This document shows positions 1 through 6,512 of a stretch of DNA of 9,746 nucleotides, one piece after another. Position 1 is the first letter of the stretch; each line of letters begins with the position of its first letter. The notes beneath the pieces were generated by a model that was not told the origin of the DNA, did no database searches, and worked only from the letters and a program-made list of their open reading frames with translations. The stretch spans positions 1 through 9,746 of the forward strand of contig JBFLWV010000026.1 in the NCBI GenBank assembly GCA_040757655.1, given 5' to 3'. The position numbers and the translations under genes are program-made. The stretch is from 2-02-FULL-49-11 sp040757655. GTDB lineage: Bacteria; Patescibacteriota; Patescibacteriia; 2-02-FULL-49-11.

Positions 1-94
1 TATTCTGCCAGGAGCGGTGAAGTGGACTAACGTTTTGCTGAAGATGGATGAGGAACAACAAATCCTTTACGATATTATTAGGAAATTAGGTTAA
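1..94 (+). CDS. 3' end of an unrecognised protein gene (partial)
   Basis: An open frame enters from the left edge (first full codon at position 2) and stops at TAA 92-94, giving 30 C-terminal residues that begin ILPGAVKW and end DIIRKLG. The tail is mixed hydrophobic and charged, with no membrane segment or motif I recognise. It is followed by non-coding DNA with two hairpins, which fits a gene end. The fragment is too short to name. The reading is supported only by an uninterrupted frame and a plausible amino-acid composition. Confidence 0.5.
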   Translation, partial: ILPGAVKWTNVLLKMDEEQQILYDIIRKLG

Positions 95-144
95 TATATT
101 ATTGGGTGTCCCATTGTCGAAGACAGGTTTGTTGGGCGCATGAG

Positions 145-180
145 AGGACATTATTTTCACGATCGTATTATTAATGTCCT
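145..180. repeat. 9-bp inverted repeat downstream of the left-edge gene
   Basis: AGGACATTA (145-153) and TAATGTCCT (172-180) are perfect complements around an 18-nt centre that contains CGATCG. There is no T-tract after it, so it is not a standard terminator. It could be a 3' UTR hairpin or a dimeric protein site. The dyad is seen directly; its role is unknown. Confidence 0.4.
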
Positions 181-192
181 ATCGTTTTGTAT

Positions 193-210
193 TATACTAT
201 TTTTAGTATA
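193..210. repeat. 7-bp perfect hairpin with T4 loop
   Basis: TATACTA (193-199) pairs with TAGTATA (204-210) across a TTTT loop. It is A/T-rich and sits between the left-edge gene and the convergent membrane-protein gene. It may help end convergent transcription, but its low GC makes it weak. Confidence 0.3.
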
Positions 211-216
211 CGAACG

Positions 217-241
217 AGCCGGCGGGGGTTCTCTGCCGGCT
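217..241. terminator. GC-rich hairpin between convergent genes
   Basis: AGCCGGC (217-223) pairs perfectly with GCCGGCT (235-241), starting one base beyond the stop of the minus-strand membrane-protein gene (stop at 242-244). The position between two convergent genes suits a shared terminator. The T-tract is poor on both strands, so termination is an inference from stem strength and place. Confidence 0.45.
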
Positions 242-718
242 TTAGAATATTTGCTCAATGAGTTTTAGAAATACATTGGCAAATATAATTCTCATTGCAT
301 TTCCAAGAAGGTATGCAATGAGTAATTTCTTGTCTCTCGTCCGGCTCGCAAGAATGAGAGCCGGTAAATGGACTTCCCATCCACCCGCCACAGTGGGCCA
401 AAAAGCGGCAATAAAAATAGCCGCGGGAAGACCATAATTCCTCGCTATTTTTGCGAGGAGTCTTTTTTTTGTGACATAAATTGACGCACGCACCTTTCGG
501 TGGGTGCGTATTTTTTTCCTATTTTTCCTCGGTTTCTTTCTTTTACCAATCATCCCACCGAGCTTAAAGATGATTGTTGAGGAGATACTCGTGATGATAA
601 TCACAATGACGCTTGTCCAAAATGATGACAAGCCGACCGTGTATCTCCAATATGGGATAGAACTGTCGCTGCTCACGACAGTAAATCCCATTGCCGAAAG
701 CACGACGATCCAGTCCAT
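242..718 (-). CDS. Small integral membrane protein, family not recognised
   Basis: The 158-residue protein starts at ATG 718-716. AGGAG lies about 7 nt upstream on the minus strand, which supports this start and a real gene. Hydrophobic segments lie at about residues 3-19, 35-56, 97-118 and 133-155, so three or four membrane passes are likely. Between the second and third lies an extremely basic loop (about 59-92, rich in Lys and Arg), expected to face the cytoplasm. The C-terminal half, with GLPAAIFIAAFWPT and a Gly-rich turn, faintly recalls small multidrug-export-type membrane proteins, but I would not assign it. The DNA for the basic loop carries two hairpin-plus-T-tract structures on the opposite strand. 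The gene runs divergently from typA, separated by a REP pair. Confidence 0.7.
   Translation of the reverse strand: MDWIVVLSAMGFTVVSSDSSIPYWRYTVGLSSFWTSVIVIIITSISSTIIFKLGGMIGKRKKPRKNRKKIRTHRKVRASIYVTKKRLLAKIARNYGLPAAIFIAAFWPTVAGGWEVHLPALILASRTRDKKLLIAYLLGNAMRIIFANVFLKLIEQIF
439..470 (+). terminator. Terminator-like hairpin on plus strand, inside the membrane-protein gene
   Basis: TCCTCGC (439-445) pairs with GCGAGGA (453-459) across a 7-nt loop, and eight T residues follow at 463-470. This has the form of an intrinsic terminator for plus-strand transcripts. No plus-strand gene ends here, so it would act on antisense or read-through RNA from the left-edge gene. On the minus strand it simply encodes part of a Lys/Arg-rich loop. 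Confidence 0.45.
484..517 (+). terminator. Second terminator-like hairpin on plus strand, inside the membrane-protein gene
   Basis: An 11-pair stem (484-494 with 499-509) has one G-G mismatch and a TTTC tetraloop, and seven T residues follow at 511-517. It is one of the best intrinsic-terminator shapes in the window and lies only 25 nt beyond another one. It is antisense to the coding gene. Confidence 0.5.
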
Positions 719-745
719 TTATATTCTCCTTTTTATATCGAATTT

Positions 746-769
746 GTAGCGTCGGAGCTTGACTCCGAC
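746..769 (+). repeat. REP-like unit 1 (24 nt, GTAGCG head)
   Basis: The unit begins with GTAGCG, and a GTCGGAG/CTCCGAC stem-loop closes it, 24 nt in all. REP palindromes of the RAYT (REP-associated tyrosine transposase) type are known to carry a GTAG or GGAG head before the hairpin. Here it faces an inverted partner at 777-800, forming a BIME-like pair between divergent genes. Confidence 0.65.
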
Positions 770-776
770 CCTGTGA

Positions 777-800
777 GTGGCATACAGGCTGCCACGCTAC
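777..800 (-). repeat. REP-like unit 2 (24 nt, inverted)
   Basis: Read on the minus strand, the unit begins GTAGCGTGGCAG and folds through GTGGCA/TGCCAC, again 24 nt. It is in inverted orientation 7 nt from unit 1. The hairpin sequence differs from unit 1 while the head and the length are kept, which is how REP families vary. Confidence 0.65.
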
Positions 801-805
801 ATTTG

Positions 806-834
806 TTGTCCTTTTAATTTTTTTAGTCTACTAT
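806..834 (+). promoter_or_regulatory. Candidate promoter for the typA operon
   Basis: TTGTCC (806-811), a 17-nt spacer and TACTAT (829-834) give a plausible sigma-70-type promoter. It would start RNA near 841, about 16 nt before the typA start. The -10 box lies in the 12-nt palindrome TACTATATAGTA (829-840), which could also be a regulator site. Four of six -10 bases match consensus. Confidence 0.4.
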
Positions 835-856
835 ATAGTAAGGGAGATGTAGTATT

Positions 857-2683
857 TTGTCTATTATTATGAATGACATCCGGAATGTCGCCATTATCGC
901 GCATGTGGACCACGGGAAGACGACGCTCGTGGATGCGCTCCTGCGGCAATCGAAAGCGAAGCTGGATAAAGATCTGGCGGAACGCGATCTTATCATGGAT
1001 TCGAATGACATAGAGCGCGAGCGCGGCATTACCATATTTTCTAAGAATGCGTCAGTGAACTGGGAAGGAACGAAGATTAATATTATTGATACTCCCGGCC
1101 ATGCGGATTTTGGCGGTGAGGTGGAGCGCGTGCTCAACCTCGCGGACGGCTGTTTGCTGCTCGTGGACGCGCAAGAAGGGCCCATGCCGCAGACCCGTTT
1201 CGTGCTTAAGCAAGCGCTGAAAATGAAGCTGAAGATTATCGTGATTATCAATAAAGTCGACAAGCCCGCGGCCCGGGTGAACCATGCGCTCAATAAGACG
1301 TTTGACCTGTTCATTGAACTGGGTGCAGATGACGCCACGCTTGATTTCCCCATAGTATATGCGTCTGCCCGGGAAGGAAAAGCAGGCCTTACCCCTGAAT
1401 TGGGATCCATGGCAAGCATAGCGCCCGTATTTGAGGCAATCATCAAGCATATTCCGCCGCCGCAAGGAAACCCTGATCAGCCATTACAATTGCTTATCAC
1501 CACCTTGGGCAATGACACGTTCCGCGGGCGCATCGCCACTGGGCGCGTGTTCCAAGGAAGAGTGCGCGCGGGGCAGGAGGTGGTGCATATTAATCGGCAT
1601 GGAGATGCCAAACACATGCGCCTTATCTCTTTAATGACATTTGAGGGGTTGGATCGCGTTGATGCGCAGGAAGTGCCAGCCGGCGATATTATCGCCATCT
1701 CCGGCATACCCGACATTACCATTGGCGAAACCATTGCAGACCCTCTCAATCCTGCAGCACTCCCCGTGATGGCAATCGAGGAACCAACCGTCAGAGTAGA
1801 TGTGCGTGTGAATGATTCGCCTTTCGCGGGCAAGGAAGGGACCTATTCTACCTCGCGGCAGGTGCGGGAGCGGTTGTATAAAGAATTGGAAACTGATATG
1901 GCGCTCCGGGTAGAAGATGAGCCGGATGGCACGTGGAAGGTGTCAGGGAGGGGAGAATTACACCTTGCTATTCTTATTGAACGTTTGCGAAGAGAAGGAT
2001 ATGAATTCCAAGTTTCTCAACCACAGGTGATAACGAAGATTATGGATGGAGTTACCATGACGCCGTACGAGCTGGCTTTCATTGAGGTGCCCGAAGTGCA
2101 TGCAGGCATCGTGATCCAGCTCATAGGTATCCGCGGCGGGGAACTCAAGGAGATGAAAGTGGAACAGGGTATTGCCCATATGGAATTTTCCGTTCCCACG
2201 CGCGGGCTTTTCGGGTTCCGTACGGAGTTTTTAACGAACACGCGGGGGTTGGGGATTCTCAATACCATATTTGACCAATACAAACCAGACCATGGCGAAG
2301 TGCATGAACGTGATCAAGGGTCGCTGGTTGCGAGCGAGAGCGGCACCACAAATCTTTACGGGTTAATTAATGTGCAGGATCGTGGGGAGCTTTTCGTGGG
2401 GCCGGGGATAGAGGTATATAAAGGGCAGGTGGTAGGGCAGAACGCGCGCAGCGACGACATCCGCGTGAACGTGTGCAAGACGAAACGGCTCTCCAACATG
2501 CGCTCAAAAGGAGAGGGGAGGGATGAGCATTTCAACGCACCCCGCAACATGGATAATGTGGAGTATGCGCTCGAATACATCGGCCCTGACGAGTGGGTGG
2601 AAGTAACGCCCTTGCATGTCCGAGTCCGCAAGGTTGTACTTGATGAAAATGAAACTCGGCGCAAGGAAAAAATAAAGGGATGA
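857..2683 (+). CDS. typA: Translational GTPase TypA/BipA
   Basis: TypA/BipA is a ribosome-binding GTPase of the elongation-factor family, linked to ribosome assembly and stress adaptation. All GTPase signatures are present: P-loop HVDHGKTT (16-23), switch I RGIT (56-59), DTPGHADF (78-85), NKVDK (132-136) and SAREG (170-174). The domain II beta-barrel, EF-G-like domains and TypA-specific C-terminal region follow. At 608 residues it is the usual full length. I prefer the TTG start at 857 because GGAG (843-846) lies 10 nt upstream; the ATG at 869 would put that site too far away. It opens the operon and its stop overlaps the next frame's first possible ATG (ATGA, 2680-2683). The family assignment is firm; the exact start is less so. 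Confidence 0.97.
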   Translation: MSIIMNDIRNVAIIAHVDHGKTTLVDALLRQSKAKLDKDLAERDLIMDSNDIERERGITIFSKNASVNWEGTKINIIDTPGHADFGGEVERVLNLADGCLLLVDAQEGPMPQTRFVLKQALKMKLKIIVIINKVDKPAARVNHALNKTFDLFIELGADDATLDFPIVYASAREGKAGLTPELGSMASIAPVFEAIIKHIPPPQGNPDQPLQLLITTLGNDTFRGRIATGRVFQGRVRAGQEVVHINRHGDAKHMRLISLMTFEGLDRVDAQEVPAGDIIAISGIPDITIGETIADPLNPAALPVMAIEEPTVRVDVRVNDSPFAGKEGTYSTSRQVRERLYKELETDMALRVEDEPDGTWKVSGRGELHLAILIERLRREGYEFQVSQPQVITKIMDGVTMTPYELAFIEVPEVHAGIVIQLIGIRGGELKEMKVEQGIAHMEFSVPTRGLFGFRTEFLTNTRGLGILNTIFDQYKPDHGEVHERDQGSLVASESGTTNLYGLINVQDRGELFVGPGIEVYKGQVVGQNARSDDIRVNVCKTKRLSNMRSKGEGRDEHFNAPRNMDNVEYALEYIGPDEWVEVTPLHVRVRKVVLDENETRRKEKIKG

Positions 2684-2691
2684 GTATAGGT

Positions 2692-3714
2692 ATGCGCGAA
2701 GCAGTATTATATAAAAAATTGGATACAAAGGGCGTGCAGTGTGTAGCCTGCGCGTGGAGGTGTACGATTGCGGAAGGAAAGAGGGGAGTGTGCGGGGTGC
2801 GGCAGAATGTCGGAGGTAGTTTACAGTTGTTAGTGTATAGTTATCCAGTGAGCGTGAATTTAGATCCAGTAGAGAAAAAGCCTTTGTACCATTTTTTGCC
2901 CGGTACACAGATTTTTTCTTTGGGTACTGTGGGGTGCAATTTCGCGTGTGATTTCTGCCAGAACTTCGATATATCTCAAGTGAGCAAAACCGGATGGGAT
3001 GTGGCAGAAGTTGAACAAGGGCCGCGGTATACACCGGAGACCATTGTCCAGTACTGCGTTGACCATCATATCCCTTCGATTGCGTTTACTTATAACGAAC
3101 CTACGATTTTCAGCGAGTACGCGGTTGACGTGATGAAACTTGCTAAACCTCATGGCATGAGGGGTGTGTATGTGTCGAATGGATATGAGACAAAAGAAAC
3201 CCTTGATTATCTTAACGATTACATTGACGCGTTCAATATTGACTTGAAATCATTCCGCGAGGAGTTTTACCAAAAGATTTGCCATGCACGTCTCGCTCCT
3301 GTCCTGGAAACGATTCAGGAATTGCATCAGCGAGGCATATGGCAGGAGCTTACTACTCTTCTCATCCCAGGGAAAAATGACAGCGTTGAAGAGATCGGGG
3401 AGATAGCATCGTTCATTGCGGGCATATCTTCAGACATCCCCTGGCACATTTCCGCATTTCATCCAGAATATAAAATGACAGATGTAGAGGTGACACCGTC
3501 GCAAAAGCTCTTTGAAGCATACGAGATCGGTAAAAAGGCTGGATTGCGGTATATCTATACGGGCAACATTGCTGACCGCAGACACGGTAATACCCTCTGC
3601 CCGCAATGCGGAAGTTTGATGATTGAACGGGACGGTATGTACCACACAAAGGTTATTGCGGAAAAGGGGGTTTGTCTGCAATGCCAGACTATCATTCCAG
3701 GGATATGGGTATAA
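2692..3714 (+). CDS. amrS: AmmeMemoRadiSam system radical SAM enzyme (AmrS)
   Basis: This is a radical S-adenosylmethionine protein related to pyruvate-formate-lyase-activating enzymes. Numbering from a possible upstream ATG at 2680, the 4Fe-4S cluster motif CxxxCxxC is at C86, C90 and C93. An N-terminal Cys set (C21, C24, C28, C38) and a C-terminal zinc-ribbon-like CxxC pair (C307/C310 and C332/C335) are also present, as is usual for this subfamily. The stretch EKKPLYHFLPG is typical. I place the start at ATG 2692 because relatives begin MKEA.. and GGGA (2677-2680) lies 11 nt upstream; ATG 2680 overlaps typA and is the alternative. Its partners, the MEMO-family and AMMECR1-family genes, follow directly. 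The substrate of the set is not settled to my knowledge. Confidence 0.93.
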   Translation: MREAVLYKKLDTKGVQCVACAWRCTIAEGKRGVCGVRQNVGGSLQLLVYSYPVSVNLDPVEKKPLYHFLPGTQIFSLGTVGCNFACDFCQNFDISQVSKTGWDVAEVEQGPRYTPETIVQYCVDHHIPSIAFTYNEPTIFSEYAVDVMKLAKPHGMRGVYVSNGYETKETLDYLNDYIDAFNIDLKSFREEFYQKICHARLAPVLETIQELHQRGIWQELTTLLIPGKNDSVEEIGEIASFIAGISSDIPWHISAFHPEYKMTDVEVTPSQKLFEAYEIGKKAGLRYIYTGNIADRRHGNTLCPQCGSLMIERDGMYHTKVIAEKGVCLQCQTIIPGIWV

Positions 3715-4496
3715 GGGAACCAAACGTCGCGGGGCAGTTTTATCCCGCAAGCAGAGAGGAGTTGATTGCGGAGCTTGAGCGGTGTTTTCATGACGCTGCG
3801 GATGCGCCGTTACCGTTGCAGAGCAAAAAAATTAAAGCGCTGATCGCGCCTCATGCGGGGTACGTGTACAGCGGCGTTGTGGCGGCCAGCGCGTATCAAT
3901 TGCTAGAACGGCCTTACCGCCGCGTTATACTTCTTGGTCCTTCGCACTATATGGGATTTGATGCACTGGCACTTGATGAGGCAGATGGGTGGCGTACACC
4001 GTTGGGTGAGGTGGAGCTTGATCGTGAAACGATTACTAAACTTTCTAAAAATAAATATTATAAAGTATTTTCTGAAGCATTTGCACGAGAGCATTCTTTG
4101 GAGGTGCAGCTGCCTTTCTTGCAGAAACAGCTGCGCTCGTTCAAGTTAGTTCCGCTTTGTTGTGGACAGGAGCTTGCGTATCAATTGATAGCGGGGACGT
4201 TGAATACCGTTATTGACGCGGATACGCTGGTGGTCGCAAGTTCAGATTTATCCCATTATCAGCCGCAACACATTGCGGCGAAGAAAGATCGAGCAACCAT
4301 TGACGCGGTACTATCCCGTGATCCGGACAAGATGAAAACAGATGTGGATGCGTGCGGCAGCGAAGGGATTATGATTCTAAATGAATTAGCGCGTCTCAAT
4401 GGGTGGCAGCCACATCTCGTGGATTACCGCACGAGTGCGGAGGCGAGCGGAGATGAAAGCGCAGTGGTGGGGTATGGAGGGATTGTTTATTTTTAG
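3705..4496 (+). CDS. amrB: AmmeMemoRadiSam system protein B (MEMO family)
   Basis: The MEMO family has the fold of class III extradiol dioxygenases. Human MEMO1 binds metal through two His and one Cys. Numbered from ATG 3705 (263 residues), the matching residues are visible: H50 in APHAGYVYSG, H81 in GPSHY and C217 in DACGSEG, with H130 in REHSLEVQLPF and H184 in SSDLSHY. The putative metal site is thus complete. The start at 3705 matches the family N-terminus (MIREP.. type, here MGIREPNVAGQFYPA) and overlaps amrS by 10 nt. A TTG at 3672 would add 11 residues unlike the family. There is no strong Shine-Dalgarno site, so translation is probably coupled to amrS. The biochemical role in bacteria is unknown. 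Confidence 0.93.
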   Translation: MGIREPNVAGQFYPASREELIAELERCFHDAADAPLPLQSKKIKALIAPHAGYVYSGVVAASAYQLLERPYRRVILLGPSHYMGFDALALDEADGWRTPLGEVELDRETITKLSKNKYYKVFSEAFAREHSLEVQLPFLQKQLRSFKLVPLCCGQELAYQLIAGTLNTVIDADTLVVASSDLSHYQPQHIAAKKDRATIDAVLSRDPDKMKTDVDACGSEGIMILNELARLNGWQPHLVDYRTSAEASGDESAVVGYGGIVYF

Positions 4497-4710
4497 GGAT
4501 ATAATGAGTTAGCTCTGTCACCATGATGCAACTCCCACCTTCTGATTGTGAAAACCATATCCTCCATTCAGACGCTCGGGAACGCACGATTTTTTCGGGC
4601 AGACGATCAAGCAGCCGGTGACGCCTTGCCACTTAAAAATCGGCATTTCCCTCGCTCCTCAAAAAATTAAGTCATATGTTCGCTTGGGTTCGCTTCATAA
4701 TAACGATCGC
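4497..4710. other. 214-nt gap inside the AmmeMemoRadiSam cluster
   Basis: No convincing gene lies here. The frame of the next gene stays open back to 4618, but the extra 31 residues do not resemble the AMMECR1 family. GTTCGCTT occurs twice in tandem (around 4679-4695) and CATAAT (4696-4701) resembles a -10 box about 10 nt before the ATG, without a good -35. I see no clear terminator. It is odd because all other joints in this operon overlap. Confidence 0.4.
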
Positions 4711-5286
4711 ATGGAACAAATAAATAAACCTTTAAGTGGAGGGGAGAGGGGAGAGTTGTTGGAATTGGCGCGGGGGACGATTGGGGCGAAGTTGCGGGGG
4801 GAAGAATTTTTCTGTGATGATACAGGGTTCTCTGAAGTGTTGAAAGAAAAAAGGGCTTGTTTTGTAACATTAACTGTAAGAGGGAGATTGCGCGGGTGCA
4901 TCGGCCATGTGCTTCCAGTGCAAGCGCTCTATAAGGATGTCATTGAAAATGCGCAAGCAGCGGCGTTTGAAGATCCGCGTTTCTTTCCCCTTGATGCGAG
5001 CGAGCTTCCGGATCTCGAGATTGAAATATCCGTACTTTCGGTACCCGAACCGTTGCAGTATCACGATACAGAAGAGTTAATACATTATCTTGCCGCGCAC
5101 AAGCCCGGAGTCATCTTGAAAAAGAATAGGCATCAGGCGACGTTCTTGCCGCAGGTGTGGGAACAAATTGCGCAGCCGGAAGAATTCTTAAGCGAGCTTT
5201 GCATGAAAGCGAGCCTTGCGCCCGATGAGTGGAAGAAGGAAATAACAATTCACATTTATTATGCAGAACATTTTACGCAATCTTAA
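4711..5286 (+). CDS. amrA: AmmeMemoRadiSam system protein A (AMMECR1 family)
   Basis: AMMECR1-family proteins are small two-subdomain proteins with a strongly conserved RGCIG motif, seen here at residues 61-65 of the 191-residue form. Other family landmarks are AAAFEDPRFFPL, EIEISVLS, GVILKK, ATFLPQVWEQ and FLSELCMKASL. The start at ATG 4711 gives MEQINKPLSGGERGELLELA, which matches the usual opening (a short SEEE-like stretch, then LLxLAR). No Shine-Dalgarno site precedes it, but a purine-rich GGAGGGGAGAGGGGAGAG run lies just inside, at 4738-4755 before a TTG. It completes the three-part set with amrS and the MEMO-family gene. Its molecular function is unresolved. Its end overlaps the protease gene by 26 nt. 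Confidence 0.92.
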   Translation: MEQINKPLSGGERGELLELARGTIGAKLRGEEFFCDDTGFSEVLKEKRACFVTLTVRGRLRGCIGHVLPVQALYKDVIENAQAAAFEDPRFFPLDASELPDLEIEISVLSVPEPLQYHDTEELIHYLAAHKPGVILKKNRHQATFLPQVWEQIAQPEEFLSELCMKASLAPDEWKKEITIHIYYAEHFTQS

Positions 5287-6229
5287 GTACGGAGCCATCA
5301 TAGTATTGGTGTGCGCCGTTTTAAGCGGTGCGGGGTATTACTGGTATTTGCAGCTGGTTGCGATAAATGCTGTTCAGCGCGATCTCACGGGCAAGATATC
5401 CCAGCTGCAAAATGACGTGGGCAGCGCGCAAGGCGATATCGCATCGCTTACCAAAGCGCTTGCTGATGCGCAGGGGAAGCCTGTGGAAGTCGTGCGGCAA
5501 GAAATTATAAAAGAAAAGACGCAGGACGAAGTGCTTATCGCGGCAGTGGCTAAGGTGGCGCCTGCCGTGGTTTCTTTGGTGGTGACCAAAGACGTGCCGC
5601 AGCTGGAAGTGGTGTATGTAAATCCTTTTGGCGATGATCCTTTCTTTAAGGATTTCGGGTTCAGGATCCCGCAATACCGCCAGAAGGGGACCGAGGAAAA
5701 GAAGGTGGGTGCGGGTACTGGATTTATTATCCGCAGTGACGGTTATATTCTCACCAACCGTCATGTGGTCGAGGATGGGGATGCGCATTCCACCGTTTTG
5801 CTTTCCAATGGTACCCAGGAATCTGCAGAGGTGCTCTATAGGGATAGTGAACACGATGTGGCTATATTAAAAATAAACCGTAAGGGTTTGAATGCAGTAA
5901 GCTTTGGCAACTCTTCCTCATTACAGCTCGGCCAGTCAGTCTTTGCGATTGGCAATGCATTGGGGGAATATAATAATTCTGTATCTGTCGGGGTGATTTC
6001 AGGACTCAAACGTACGATTCAGGCAGCAAGCAGTAGAGGGAGCGAGACGTTGGAAGGCGTTATTCAAACCGATGCGGCAATCAATCCGGGGAATTCCGGG
6101 GGCCCACTGTCAAATTTTGACGGAAAGGTGGTGGGGGTGAATGTTGCCACGGTCGTGGGGTCTGAAAACATCAGCTTCGCGATTCCTGCTGATGAAGTGA
6201 AGGCAATTATCGCGAGGGTGTTGAGGTAG
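5261..6229 (+). CDS. Membrane-anchored HtrA/DegP-type serine protease without PDZ domain
   Basis: This is a trypsin-fold protease of the HtrA/Deg family, which degrades or processes misfolded proteins outside the cytoplasm. It has 322 residues. A single signal-anchor helix spans about 10-30, a short coiled-coil-like stretch follows at about 35-75, then the protease domain. The catalytic triad is visible: H168 (TNRHVVE), D199 (EHDVAILKI) and S279 (NPGNSGGPL). The loop NPFGDDPFF (121-129) is typical of Deg proteins. The protein ends right after FAIPADEV, so the usual one or two PDZ domains are absent. The frame overlaps amrA by 26 nt and has no Shine-Dalgarno site, suggesting coupled translation. 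Its TAG stop (6227-6229) is part of a REP head. Confidence 0.93.
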   Translation: MQNILRNLKYGAIIVLVCAVLSGAGYYWYLQLVAINAVQRDLTGKISQLQNDVGSAQGDIASLTKALADAQGKPVEVVRQEIIKEKTQDEVLIAAVAKVAPAVVSLVVTKDVPQLEVVYVNPFGDDPFFKDFGFRIPQYRQKGTEEKKVGAGTGFIIRSDGYILTNRHVVEDGDAHSTVLLSNGTQESAEVLYRDSEHDVAILKINRKGLNAVSFGNSSSLQLGQSVFAIGNALGEYNNSVSVGVISGLKRTIQAASSRGSETLEGVIQTDAAINPGNSGGPLSNFDGKVVGVNVATVVGSENISFAIPADEVKAIIARVLR

Positions 6230-6249
6230 CGTAGCATGGGTCCTGCTAC
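6226..6249 (+). repeat. REP-like unit 3 (24 nt)
   Basis: GTAGCG is followed by a GTAGCA/TGCTAC stem, 24 nt long like the units upstream of typA. Its head GTAG provides the TAG stop codon of the protease gene. It is the first of three units in 100 nt. Confidence 0.6.
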
Positions 6250-6260
6250 CCGATCGGTGA

Positions 6261-6284
6261 GTCGGAGATAAACTCCGACGCTAC
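6261..6284 (-). repeat. REP-like unit 4 (24 nt, inverted)
   Basis: On the minus strand it reads GTAGCGTCGGAG and closes through CTCCGAC, nearly the same as unit 1 at 746-769 apart from the loop. It forms an inverted pair with unit 3 (11-nt gap). Confidence 0.65.
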
Positions 6285-6301
6285 AATGAACACAATCGAT
6301 G

Positions 6302-6325
6302 GTAGCGTGGTGGTTTATCTGCCAC
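6302..6325 (+). repeat. REP-like unit 5 (24 nt)
   Basis: GTAGCGTGG opens a 24-nt unit whose stem, GTGGTGG with CTGCCAC, is 7 bp including G-T pairs. It resembles unit 2 (777-800) read in the same sense. It lies between the protease stop and its terminator. Confidence 0.6.
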
Positions 6326-6337
6326 TTAGTAATGGAC

Positions 6338-6369
6338 AAGGCAGAGGGATTAATCCTTCTGCCTTTTTT
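6338..6369 (+). terminator. Intrinsic terminator of the typA-protease operon
   Basis: GGCAGAGGGA (6340-6349) pairs with TCCTTCTGCC (6354-6363), 10 bp with one G-T pair and a TTAA loop, followed by six T residues. AA before the stem extends the pairing. It is a strong plus-strand terminator after the protease gene and one base before the 3' end of the opposing tRNA gene, whose transcription it may also stop. Confidence 0.85.
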
Positions 6370-6370
6370 G

Positions 6371-6466
6371 TGGAGCCGGGAGGATTTGAACCTCCATACC
6401 TCTCAACTTTTGGTAATCACTCCGGAAGTGATTACATTGAGCGCTCACCGATTGAGCTACGGCCCC
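6371..6466 (-). tRNA. tRNA-Arg(CCG)-like gene with an extended anticodon arm
   Basis: Reading the minus strand, the acceptor GGGGCCG pairs with CGGCTCC (one G-T), discriminator A, no encoded CCA. The D-arm is GCTC-AATCGGT-GAGC and the T-arm GGAGG-TTCAAAT-CCTCC, both standard. Between them the arm is oversized: CTCAA pairs with TTGAG, then an asymmetric internal loop (T against CAAAAG), then GTAATCAC with GTGATTAC, and a normal 7-nt loop TTCCGGA. That loop has T33, anticodon CCG at 6425-6423 and a purine at 37, so arginine is the natural reading. At 96 nt it is 23 nt longer than a 73-nt class I tRNA. Alternatively the 23-nt hairpin is an insertion in another tRNA, but removing it leaves a loop without T33. 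Confidence 0.75.
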
Positions 6467-6483
6467 TTAAATATGTAAGGGAG

Positions 6484-6512
6484 AGGATAGCAAGGGAAAA
6501 TAATTTGGTCAA
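6484..6512 (-). promoter_or_regulatory. Promoter of the tRNA-Arg-like gene
   Basis: On the minus strand TTGACC (6512-6507), a 17-nt spacer and TATCCT (6489-6484) form a good sigma-70-type promoter. RNA would start near 6477, about 11 nt before the tRNA. Its -35 overlaps the -35 of the opposite promoter. Confidence 0.5.

Noticed and set aside
823..1446. Long minus-strand frame over typA
   Set aside because: It is antisense to a certain gene, Ser/Arg-rich, with no motif; a codon-bias shadow.
3672..3704. TTG start for the MEMO-family protein
   Set aside because: It would add 11 residues not seen in the family and deepen the overlap with amrS; ATG 3705 gives the typical N-terminus.
4618..4710. 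31-residue N-terminal extension of the AMMECR1-family protein
   Set aside because: The extra residues do not resemble the family, whose usual N-terminus matches the ATG at 4711.
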